Source of the DNA: a virus
Strand: one strand, 5' to 3'
IMG/VR virus record: IMGVR_UViG_3300049846_001316
Location: 1 to 64,000 of that record
Length of the DNA: 64,000 nt
A program made the position numbers and the translations under genes. Position 1 is the first letter of the stretch; each line of letters begins with the position of its first letter. The notes beneath the pieces were generated by a model. The model saw only the letters and a program-made list of their open reading frames with translations. It searched no databases and had not been told where the DNA came from. This document shows positions 31,601 to 39,150 of this stretch, piece by piece.

Positions 31601-34600
31601 TCGCGGCAGTCCTGCCGGGGCTGCGAGCCGATCTCGCTCGGGTCAACGCCGAGTTCCAGGCGCAGGGCTCCATCGTGGCCGCACTCGAACAGGATCTCGC
31701 TCGGGTCAACGCCGAGTACGAGCAGGCCAACGCAGTGCTCGGGCAACTCGAGAAGACAGCCTCCGCTGCCCGGACTGCCCTCGACGATGCCCAGGCCGCG
31801 CTCGAAGCCACCGCCAACACTCCCATCAAGGGCATGAAGGCGATGGACGACCAGATCTTCGCCGTCACCATGCAGCAGAAGAAGCTCCGGCTCGAAATGC
31901 TGAAGATGGAGGAGGCCGGGCAGGCGATCTCCAACACGCAGGATCGACTCGCTGCGCTCAACGGCGAGCTCGAGATGCTCAACGGCAAGAAGATCGACCT
32001 CCAGATGGCGGGCGCCGGCTCGGACGTACTCGGTCCGCTCAACGACCGGATGCGCGAGCTCGAGAATCAGCGGGGCACGCTCGAGACGACCACCAACGCC
32101 TACGAGAAGCTCCAGAAGCAGCTCGATGACCTCCAGCGGCGTGCGGAGATGCTCGACCTGGAGAAGGCGCTCAAGTTCGACCCGCTCACCAAGCAGATCG
32201 AGGACTTCACCAACAAGGCGAAGGAACTGCCGTTCGAGACGATCATGGCCAACCTCCGCAAGGAGCAGGCCGAGGTCGACCGCCTCAAGAAGGTGTGGGA
32301 GGACGCGCAGAACGCCGTCGACCGGCAGCAGCAGGTGGTGGACGCACTCAAGGAGCGTCGCGACGCCGTACAGGCGACCTACGACGCCGAGAAGGAGAAG
32401 CTCGACCAGCTCGGGGCTGCGTACGACGCCCTGGAGCAGCAGATCAACGACATCACGAGTGCGCTCTCCGGGATGGCGTCGGCGGCACAGCAGGCCGCGC
32501 AGGCGGCGAAGGAAGCAGGCGGCGGTGGCGGCGGGATGCCCGGAGGCGGCGGCTCGTTCGACATCCCCGGCGGCAAGGGAGTCAAGCTCGGCAAGGAGGG
32601 CGGCAACCTCCAGTCCATCGCGGACAAGTGGGCCAAGGAAGCGTCGAAGGCGTTCGGGGACTTCAACCCGCTCAAGGACTTGCAGCAGGGCCTCAAGGAC
32701 GCGTGGCAGAGCATCGTCGACTGGTTCTCCGACGCTTGGGACTCGATCGTCGGCGTGTTCAGCGGCAAGAGCCTCAACCTCGACTGGGCCGAGATGTTCC
32801 GTCCGATCACGGACTTCCTCAAGTCCATCGGCATCGACGTGTCCGCGGTCAGCCGCACCATCGGCAGCGAACTGTCGAAGTGGGGCGACATGTTCTCGAG
32901 CCTCGGGGACACGTTCGGCAACGTGCTCTCCGACCTCAAGCCGATCTTCGACATCATCCTCGGTGCCATCAAGTTGTTCCTGATCAACTGCCGGGTCCTG
33001 TGGGAAGCAACCTGGCCGGTGTTCAAGAACACGGTCGTCGTCGTGTGGAACCTGATCCTCGGCGTCATCCAGCACGCGCTCCAGATGATCCGTGGCGTCA
33101 TCGAGGTCTTCGACGGCCTGCTCTCGGCCGACTGGCACAAGGTGTGGGACGGCATCTCCGACATCGTTGGCGGCGCGTTCAACCTCGTGGTCGACATCGT
33201 GAAGGGCACGCTCGGACTTGCCTACGGGATCATCAAGGGGATCATCGAAGGCATCATCAACGTCTTCAAGTACCTGTACGACATCCTCGTCGGGCACTCG
33301 ATCATCCCGGATCTCGTCAACGCGATCATCGACTGGTTCTACAAGCTCGCTGCCCCGGTCGAGGCGGCGTGGAACCTCGTCAGCGACATCATCACCGGCG
33401 CGGTCGAGTGGTTCACGGGTGCGGTCGAGACGGGCGTCAGCGCCGTGGTCGGCTTCATGACTTCGCTGCCGGGCAAGATCATCAGCGCGCTGGCGGGCTT
33501 CGGCTCCCTGCTCCTCGGCCTCGGCAAGGATCTTCTCGACGGGCTCCTGAACGGCATTCGCAACGGATGGACGACCGTCTCCGGCTGGCTCGGCACGATC
33601 AACCAGCTCATCATGAACGCGGTCGGCAACGTGGGTGACGCACTCGTTTCGATCGGCCGCGACCTGATCCAGGGCTTCCTCAACGGCCTCAAGTCGATGT
33701 GGGGCTCCGTCAAGGACTGGGTGAGCTCGCACTTCGAGGATCTGCTCGGCACCATCGGTGACGTGCTCGGGATCGGCTCGCCGTCGAAGAAGACCTACGA
33801 GATGGGCAACTGGCTCATGGAGGGCCTGACCAACGGAGCGAACGACGGCTACCGCCGCTCGGGTCAGCGGTTCCGTGTGCTCGGCTCCGAAGTCATGAAC
33901 CAGTTCAACGCAGGGATGCAGAGCGGCGCGCCGGTCGTCGACAAGACGTGGAACACCTTCGTGAACGGGATGCAGGTTCCCGAGGGTTGGGCCAGTGTCA
34001 ACTCGAAGAAGTACAAGGACGGCGTGAAGGAGATGACCGATGGCATGACGCAGGCCATGAACTCGGCCTTCCCCGAGATCAACAACCTGTTCTCAAGCAT
34101 CGGTGCAGACGCCGACCTCGAGGGGCTGAAGAAGACTCTCCAGGATGCGACCACCAACGTCGGTACGTTCCAGGCGGACCTGAGTCAGATCATCACCAAC
34201 GGCAACCCGATGCTCGCCCAGCAGATCGCGGCGCTCGGCCCCGAGGCCGGGGCACAGCTCGCGGCCCAACTCGTGAGCCAGGGGCCGGACGTTCAGAAGT
34301 CGTGGGAGACGATGATCGTCACCTACAACACGGCGATCGAGAAGGCCAAGGCGGACATCCGGGCAGCCGGTCCGGCGTTCGGCTTCCTGACTTCGGCGTG
34401 GGCGACGGCGGCGAACACGCAGTTCGGCACCACGATCGACTTCGCCGGGATCACCAAGGGCGAAGTGGACGCTGCTGCCATCGCCGTGGCGGCGAACCCG
34501 CACGTCGAGCAGGAGGCGTTCAAGAAGGGCGGCGCAGTCAAGGACGCCTACAAGAGTGCGCTCACCATGACCGGCGTGACGCAGGAGCAGATCGCCGGCG

Positions 34601-35709
34601 CCCAGGCGATCATGCTGGCCGACTCCACTCTGCCTGAGGGTGCGCGCACGCTGTCCGGGAGTGCGGCCGACAAGTTCCAGCAGGCGCTGATCTTGGCGGG
34701 TGCGACCCAGACCGAAGTGTCGACGGCGGCGCTCCTGTTCACGCAGGACACGAGCATCGAGACGGCTGCCGGCGGGGCCAGTCTCCGGACCAGCCTCAAG
34801 TTCCTCGAGAACCTCGGAATCGACGGTGCCACCAAGTCGAAGATCAACGCGGCTGCCGAGGAGATCAAGAACGACCCGACGCTTCCGCACGCCGGTCTGA
34901 TCAAGGGTGGCGAAGTCACCGACGAGTACCGGAACGGCCTGCTCTGGAACGGGGTCAACGAGGACCAACTGACCCTCGCTCGGGCTATCTTTGAACACGA
35001 CAACAGCCTCCCGGCGTCCGCTCGGGTCCTTTCCGGCTCGGCCACCGATCGGTACAACGAGGCGCTGAATCTGGCGGGCGTGACGACCCTCCAGATGATC
35101 GGCGCGGCCGGGGCGATCACGAACAGCAACCTTCCCGGAGAGGCGGACACCAAGGGCCACGACACCGGGTGGGCGTTCGGCACCGGCTTCGGCCGCGGCA
35201 TCGACGACTCGGCCTACATCCCGATCATCGCTGCGCAGGCGGTGGCTGACCGTGCGATCCAGGCCGCGAAGGACAAGGCCGGGATCGAGTCGCCGTCGAA
35301 GGTCATGCGCGAGGTCGGCAAGTACATGAGCCTCGGTCTGGCGCAGGGCATCACCCGCACCACGCCGGAGGCGGAGCGTGCGGCTCGGGCGCTGGCGAAC
35401 ACGATCACGACCACGCTCAAGGACGGGCTCAAGTCGAAGATCGTTCCGAACGTGCAGGTCGACCGCGTGCAGGTTCCGAAGCTGCCGACCACCTACCGGG
35501 ACGTCGCGAAGATCCCGGCCACGATCACGCCGATCGACTCTGCCGTGTCGGGCAAGAAGCGGAACGCCGCCGGCATGGCCACCTCGAGCGGAGGCTCGGG
35601 TGGTCCGACCATCATCGAGAACCACTTCCACGGCGATCTCGTGTTCCCCGAGGTCAAGGACGGCGACGACGCCGAAGCGTTCATCAAGCACCTCGAAAGG
35701 ATCTCGTAG
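28678..35709 (+). CDS. Tail tape measure protein
   Basis: A 2343-residue protein, the largest in the window. N-terminal TP901/PhageMin-type core (about 90-340), several hydrophobic stretches (about 407-470, 660-740, 825-845) that may insert in the host membrane during DNA ejection. Then a long coiled coil (about 975-1265) and a Gly-rich joint near 1280. Two SPSK motifs (GSPSKKTYEMGNWL about 1700 and ESPSKVMREVGKYM about 2202) are typical of tape-measure C-terminal parts. No lysozyme or peptidase motif is evident. At the usual length per residue a tail of roughly 350 nm is expected (inference). Confidence 0.92.
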   Translation: MNARMNVVLRVMASNKQEIAQIEQALRRVQNVQTSAARTMAATSSKLGGAGAFGGFFAGIERGFNSLEKFGKNLQWTGRQVEFRFTLPLVAAGLAATKFALDNERAMTNVRKVYGDLNTTSAETARDMKILKGIFESLSEIFGVQQKEVIDIAAAWAAAGAQGPALARATRNTLETMVLGEMDATEATQALITVQQQYGLSTKEVRGALAALNVVENESAIRLQDLIEGFVRGGASARSAGVDVKHMAGLLAVLVPALGSGATAGNALKTIFSRLLAPTKQSADALAEIGINIDEVSWNSKNGAQRLEEVAGAFQKLTPAQRAWASAQIAGRFHVARFDQIMRDVVNTQGEYQKALRNTSDDTKNLAIYQRELGIVLSSQPKAFDILKVQLQNALAKIMVPLIPAILNVAHAFVKLVQAFTNLSPHTQQLVMGFLALLAVTGPLFAYIGTTLTLIGRLGAGFSFLGRIIFVVAGWLFGFGKTAETEAAKMASAVTAAAGQMASAAGGVGQTWTVAMGTVQSSIVSVLNQILAAVQAMALDLERIIAQMSASMVQSTQAAGSMIVEDWAMVAAAVTNIMAGLPAEWGTVNAIMAGQSAAAAGTMLATFSMSAAGYKLTFNMIRANLEALAPAAKAAFAVNAAGVVELVAESEAAMAALPVAASASVVETQAVTTGAVGAIEAWTAAVVGRINMIFSGIPIFFSMVWNRVLAFFETLMAPFAAAGSAIGGAITSAFATASEFAALVWGRVLTFIETLAGPFARLGQILGAAITSAFQIASAVASGVWGLILTAIAALQPAFSAVGGALGAGMAAAFDAAVVVFSNPVTLIAAAVAAVAVLAIVFRKQLAQAFSWIPGFFHNVWSALPKSVQGAIQAVINILERGMEIVYDLLSYLNPFAHHSPSIVEQVIAGVDLIARKYASLSGIGNDLRGAISALKEFNDAAAMQGLDSKTIELKQNRTTVSENAPQMLPDFDKLAAVLPGLRADLARVNAEFQAQGSIVAALEQDLARVNAEYEQANAVLGQLEKTASAARTALDDAQAALEATANTPIKGMKAMDDQIFAVTMQQKKLRLEMLKMEEAGQAISNTQDRLAALNGELEMLNGKKIDLQMAGAGSDVLGPLNDRMRELENQRGTLETTTNAYEKLQKQLDDLQRRAEMLDLEKALKFDPLTKQIEDFTNKAKELPFETIMANLRKEQAEVDRLKKVWEDAQNAVDRQQQVVDALKERRDAVQATYDAEKEKLDQLGAAYDALEQQINDITSALSGMASAAQQAAQAAKEAGGGGGGMPGGGGSFDIPGGKGVKLGKEGGNLQSIADKWAKEASKAFGDFNPLKDLQQGLKDAWQSIVDWFSDAWDSIVGVFSGKSLNLDWAEMFRPITDFLKSIGIDVSAVSRTIGSELSKWGDMFSSLGDTFGNVLSDLKPIFDIILGAIKLFLINCRVLWEATWPVFKNTVVVVWNLILGVIQHALQMIRGVIEVFDGLLSADWHKVWDGISDIVGGAFNLVVDIVKGTLGLAYGIIKGIIEGIINVFKYLYDILVGHSIIPDLVNAIIDWFYKLAAPVEAAWNLVSDIITGAVEWFTGAVETGVSAVVGFMTSLPGKIISALAGFGSLLLGLGKDLLDGLLNGIRNGWTTVSGWLGTINQLIMNAVGNVGDALVSIGRDLIQGFLNGLKSMWGSVKDWVSSHFEDLLGTIGDVLGIGSPSKKTYEMGNWLMEGLTNGANDGYRRSGQRFRVLGSEVMNQFNAGMQSGAPVVDKTWNTFVNGMQVPEGWASVNSKKYKDGVKEMTDGMTQAMNSAFPEINNLFSSIGADADLEGLKKTLQDATTNVGTFQADLSQIITNGNPMLAQQIAALGPEAGAQLAAQLVSQGPDVQKSWETMIVTYNTAIEKAKADIRAAGPAFGFLTSAWATAANTQFGTTIDFAGITKGEVDAAAIAVAANPHVEQEAFKKGGAVKDAYKSALTMTGVTQEQIAGAQAIMLADSTLPEGARTLSGSAADKFQQALILAGATQTEVSTAALLFTQDTSIETAAGGASLRTSLKFLENLGIDGATKSKINAAAEEIKNDPTLPHAGLIKGGEVTDEYRNGLLWNGVNEDQLTLARAIFEHDNSLPASARVLSGSATDRYNEALNLAGVTTLQMIGAAGAITNSNLPGEADTKGHDTGWAFGTGFGRGIDDSAYIPIIAAQAVADRAIQAAKDKAGIESPSKVMREVGKYMSLGLAQGITRTTPEAERAARALANTITTTLKDGLKSKIVPNVQVDRVQVPKLPTTYRDVAKIPATITPIDSAVSGKKRNAAGMATSSGGSGGPTIIENHFHGDLVFPEVKDGDDAEAFIKHLERIS

Positions 35710-35712
35710 GTC

Positions 35713-38553
35713 ATGGCGATCCGCACCGGCCGGTATGGCATCAACTACACGCAGGCATCCGGTGCTCTCACGGATGTCGACGTCAACCCGGCCGACTCGA
35801 ACATGCAGATCGCGCTCGGCATGGACGGCGCGCTCGGCTACAAGGGTGCCGCACCGACGATCACGACGACCGGCATCGCCAGCTTCGCTGCGCTCGCTCG
35901 CAAGATCCAGATTGTCGACTGGGGTTCAGGTGCCGGGTACATCCTCTACGCCGATGGAGTCGTCAAGGGCATCAACGGCAAGAGCAACCCGTCCGGGACC
36001 CCGCTCACGATGGCGGCGAGCGAGGTCTGCGTCGACTTCGCGATGGACCCCACCGGGAACGGACAGGGTTACGTCCTGACCAACCGCGGCCGAGTGCGTG
36101 CCATCGGCGGCATCGCCGCTCCGACGATCCCCGACTTCGGGCTCACCCCGTACATCGGTCGAGCCATCTGGGTCAACTGGGCGGGCGGAGCTCCGTACCG
36201 GTACGTCGTGCTCGACGGCTTCGGTGCGCTGCACTTCTCGAACCCCGGCGGGCAGAAGGGCGCGACGTTCTACTCGTCGTACTGGGGTCCGGGCTCCAAG
36301 GCCGGTGGCACGAACGGGTGGGACATCGCCCGCGACGTGATCGTCTCCGACGTGGCGGGCTACTGGGAGGGCTACGTTCTCGACGGCTACGGCGGGCTGA
36401 GTCCGTTCTGGACGAGCGGCGAAGGCAAGCCGCCGAGCATCTCGACCGCAGGCGCGTACGTGACCTCGGACATCTTCCGGGTTGTACGTGAGACGTTCGA
36501 CTTCAGTCGGGTCCTCGTCGCCACCAGCGATGCTCGCTACTGGGACTACGACCGGGGCTCACCGGTCTACGAGATCACAAGCGTCACCGCTCCGACCGGA
36601 GTCCAGACCACGCGTCGCCCCACGGTCACCTGGAAGCCCGCACTCGTCGCGGGAACCGCGTCCCCTCCCGATACCGTGTTCTTCCGCGTGTTCGTGGACA
36701 CCGTGTACAACGCGGGCCAGTTCGATCCGAACGACGCGCTCAACGCGCAGTACGACAGCGGTCCGCTCTCCAAGACGCAGACACTCGGCGCCAACGCGTC
36801 GATGCAGTTGCCGGTCGACATCCCGAACGGCACGTGGAAGGTGTACGTCGCCGTCGCCAAGAGGAACACGGACGGCACCTACGAGTCGTCCGACTGGGTG
36901 GCATCACCTGAATGGTCGATTGCGGGGACGCTGCCGGTGCCGACCAACGTGACTCCCGCCGCGGGTGCGCTCGTGAACACCGACCTGCCGGGACTCGGCA
37001 TGACGCTCACCGCGGACCCGCTCGGCTCGTCGGTCGCCGGACAGTGGCAGATCGCACAGGACGCTGCCTTCACGGCGGGCCTCAAGGAGATCTCGGACCA
37101 GCTCGGGGACTTCAAGAAGAGCGGCCTCACCACGGAGCCAATCCCGCTTCCGCTCGCCCTGTCGCAGGGCACGTGGTTCATCCGCGGTCGAGAGGTCAAT
37201 CTGCTGCTCGACTCGTCCGAATGGACGACCCCGCAGAGCTTTGTCGTCTCGCACCCGCCGACGACGAACGGTCACTCGCCCTCGGGCGGACAGGCGATCC
37301 CGTACGAAGCCGGCGGGAACGTCTCGTTCCACTGGACGTTCTCGGACTCGAGTCCGGTCGACTACCAGACGGCGTACCAGATCGAGGTGCTCGAGAACGA
37401 CACCAACAACTTCGTCGCGACCTCCGGCATCGTGGACAGCACGGTCGGAGTGGGCACGGTGGTGATCCCGCCGACCGCGGCGAACATCGAGCTCAAGTGG
37501 CGCGTCCGGGTCTTCGACAGCGACAACGTGTTCGGTGACTTCTCCGACTGGAACGTGTTCAAGGTCGTCGAGTCTGCGAACCTCACGATCACGAGCCCGA
37601 GCGGTGGAGTCGACAACCCGCAGCCGACGATCACCTGGACGTACTCCGCCAGCGGACGCGTGCAGGTCGCCTTCCGGGTGGTGATCACCCGAGCGAACGA
37701 CGGCGTGGTCGTGTTCGACTCCACGCAGCTCGCCGGGTCCTCGTCGAGCTACCAACTCCCGGACCCGATCCTCGACAACAACACGCTCTACACGCTCTCG
37801 GTGACGGTCTACGACAACGGTGGACTTGCGTCGACTCAGATTGAGCAGTTCACGACTGCGTGGATTCCGCCGACGCCGGGCGGCAGCGTGACCTTCGACT
37901 CTTCGCACTACGAAGAGGAGGGGTACCTGATCATCAACTGGGACGACGCGGCGACCGATGGTGACTTCCGGGCGTGGCGGATCTACCGGGGCAACGCCGT
38001 GCAGGTGTACTCCGGCACGTCCGTGCTCGTGGATGAGATCGACAACGGTCCCTTCAACGACTACTCGGCGCCGGCGAACGATGAGGTGTTCTACGCGGTC
38101 GTGCAGGTCGCGAGTCGCTTCGGGGTTGACGTCGAGTCGGACAAGGTGTTCTACAACGTCACCCTCTCCGGGACGCACTACTGGCTCGTGTCGAACGAGC
38201 TTCCGAGTCTGTCGCTCCGACTGGCTCACGTCGTGTCGGACTCGTTCACCAACGAGCTCGAGCGCGAGAGCTACGTCATCAAGGGCCGGGGTCGCAAGGT
38301 CGACCAGGGAGTCCGGCTCGGCAAGAACGGAACCCTCACGTGCGAGTTCAACGACATCCTCGATGGACCCACGGCGCGCCAGCAGCGGCAGAAGCTCGAG
38401 CTGCTCCAAGAGCAAGCGACCGACATCTACTTGCGCAACCCGTTTGGCGATGTGTGGAAGGTGTCTCCCACTAACATCCAGGTCGAGCGCGTCGCGGGTG
38501 TGGGCGTCAAAGAGTACGCCAAGGTCACGATTCCGTACGAAGAGGTGGTCTGA
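35713..38553 (+). CDS. Distal tail / tail-tip protein with DGGV-like repeats and Ig-like domains
   Basis: A 946-residue protein. N-terminal region with four repeats around residues 75, 119, 163 and 220 (YILYADGVVKGING, YVLTNRGRVRAIGG, YVVLDGFGALHF, YVLDGYGGLSPF). These form a propeller-like set also present in the endolysin. Residues about 290-830 look like a chain of fibronectin/Ig-type beta domains. The C-terminal 115 residues resemble a distal-tail ring domain (LTCEFNDILDG, IYLRNPFGDVWKVSP). It follows the tape measure, as distal tail proteins do. Probably ring plus host-surface contacts. Confidence 0.7.
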   Translation: MAIRTGRYGINYTQASGALTDVDVNPADSNMQIALGMDGALGYKGAAPTITTTGIASFAALARKIQIVDWGSGAGYILYADGVVKGINGKSNPSGTPLTMAASEVCVDFAMDPTGNGQGYVLTNRGRVRAIGGIAAPTIPDFGLTPYIGRAIWVNWAGGAPYRYVVLDGFGALHFSNPGGQKGATFYSSYWGPGSKAGGTNGWDIARDVIVSDVAGYWEGYVLDGYGGLSPFWTSGEGKPPSISTAGAYVTSDIFRVVRETFDFSRVLVATSDARYWDYDRGSPVYEITSVTAPTGVQTTRRPTVTWKPALVAGTASPPDTVFFRVFVDTVYNAGQFDPNDALNAQYDSGPLSKTQTLGANASMQLPVDIPNGTWKVYVAVAKRNTDGTYESSDWVASPEWSIAGTLPVPTNVTPAAGALVNTDLPGLGMTLTADPLGSSVAGQWQIAQDAAFTAGLKEISDQLGDFKKSGLTTEPIPLPLALSQGTWFIRGREVNLLLDSSEWTTPQSFVVSHPPTTNGHSPSGGQAIPYEAGGNVSFHWTFSDSSPVDYQTAYQIEVLENDTNNFVATSGIVDSTVGVGTVVIPPTAANIELKWRVRVFDSDNVFGDFSDWNVFKVVESANLTITSPSGGVDNPQPTITWTYSASGRVQVAFRVVITRANDGVVVFDSTQLAGSSSSYQLPDPILDNNTLYTLSVTVYDNGGLASTQIEQFTTAWIPPTPGGSVTFDSSHYEEEGYLIINWDDAATDGDFRAWRIYRGNAVQVYSGTSVLVDEIDNGPFNDYSAPANDEVFYAVVQVASRFGVDVESDKVFYNVTLSGTHYWLVSNELPSLSLRLAHVVSDSFTNELERESYVIKGRGRKVDQGVRLGKNGTLTCEFNDILDGPTARQQRQKLELLQEQATDIYLRNPFGDVWKVSPTNIQVERVAGVGVKEYAKVTIPYEEVV

Positions 38554-38556
38554 GCA

Positions 38557-39147
38557 ATGACATTCTGGGGCGACTTCGAGCTCGAGTCCTTCCCGGTGAG
38601 CGGTGATCTTGATGGCCTCACACTCGAGGAGGCATTCCACCGCAGCCTCCACACCAACATCGGTGAGTTCCTCACTGAGATGCAGTTCGCCCTGATGGTG
38701 CCGCGTTCGTGGACGCCGGTGCTGCACACGGACGGATCTCCGGACTTCCAGCGCGGCACGGGCGGCGGTGGAGTGCGAGGCCAGTCCTGGGGGATCTACT
38801 TCCAGATGGGCAAGTGGGTGTGGGGACAGGGCACCATCCGTCTCGGAGACACGGGATGGAACAAGGGCAACGGCAACTACTACATGACGCTGCCGGTGCC
38901 GGGAGTGATGCCGCCCACGGAGATGCCCCGCATCGGAGAAGCCACCATCGGGTCCGGTGCGAACTTCAAGCACTACAACTGGGGCCTGCACATGGGCCGA
39001 GTGAACGCTCCTGACGAGACGCAATACTGCTGCTTCACCCCGGACGACGGGGTGTTCATGTGGGCGACGGGCGGGCTCTACATCCCGGACTTCACTTCCG
39101 CGGGCGGCGACATCCACACTCGCTTCGGGCCGTACCTGGCGGCGTAG
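38557..39147 (+). CDS. Minor tail protein
   Basis: A 196-residue beta-rich protein with many Trp/Tyr/Gly (GIYFQMGKWVWGQGTIRLGD). No recognised family. It sits within the tail-tip operon, three bases after the previous stop, so a tail-tip role is likely. The final QYCCF gives it two adjacent Cys. Confidence 0.65.
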   Translation: MTFWGDFELESFPVSGDLDGLTLEEAFHRSLHTNIGEFLTEMQFALMVPRSWTPVLHTDGSPDFQRGTGGGGVRGQSWGIYFQMGKWVWGQGTIRLGDTGWNKGNGNYYMTLPVPGVMPPTEMPRIGEATIGSGANFKHYNWGLHMGRVNAPDETQYCCFTPDDGVFMWATGGLYIPDFTSAGGDIHTRFGPYLAA

Positions 39148-39150
39148 CCC

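Noticed and set aside
28651-33732. A 1693-codon minus-strand frame opposite the tape measure
   Set aside because: It is the antisense of a high-GC gene with strong third-position bias; the tape-measure frame explains the region fully.
28678-35709. Search for a lysozyme or peptidase domain in the tape measure
   Set aside because: No catalytic motif was found; the SPSK elements are ordinary tape-measure features.
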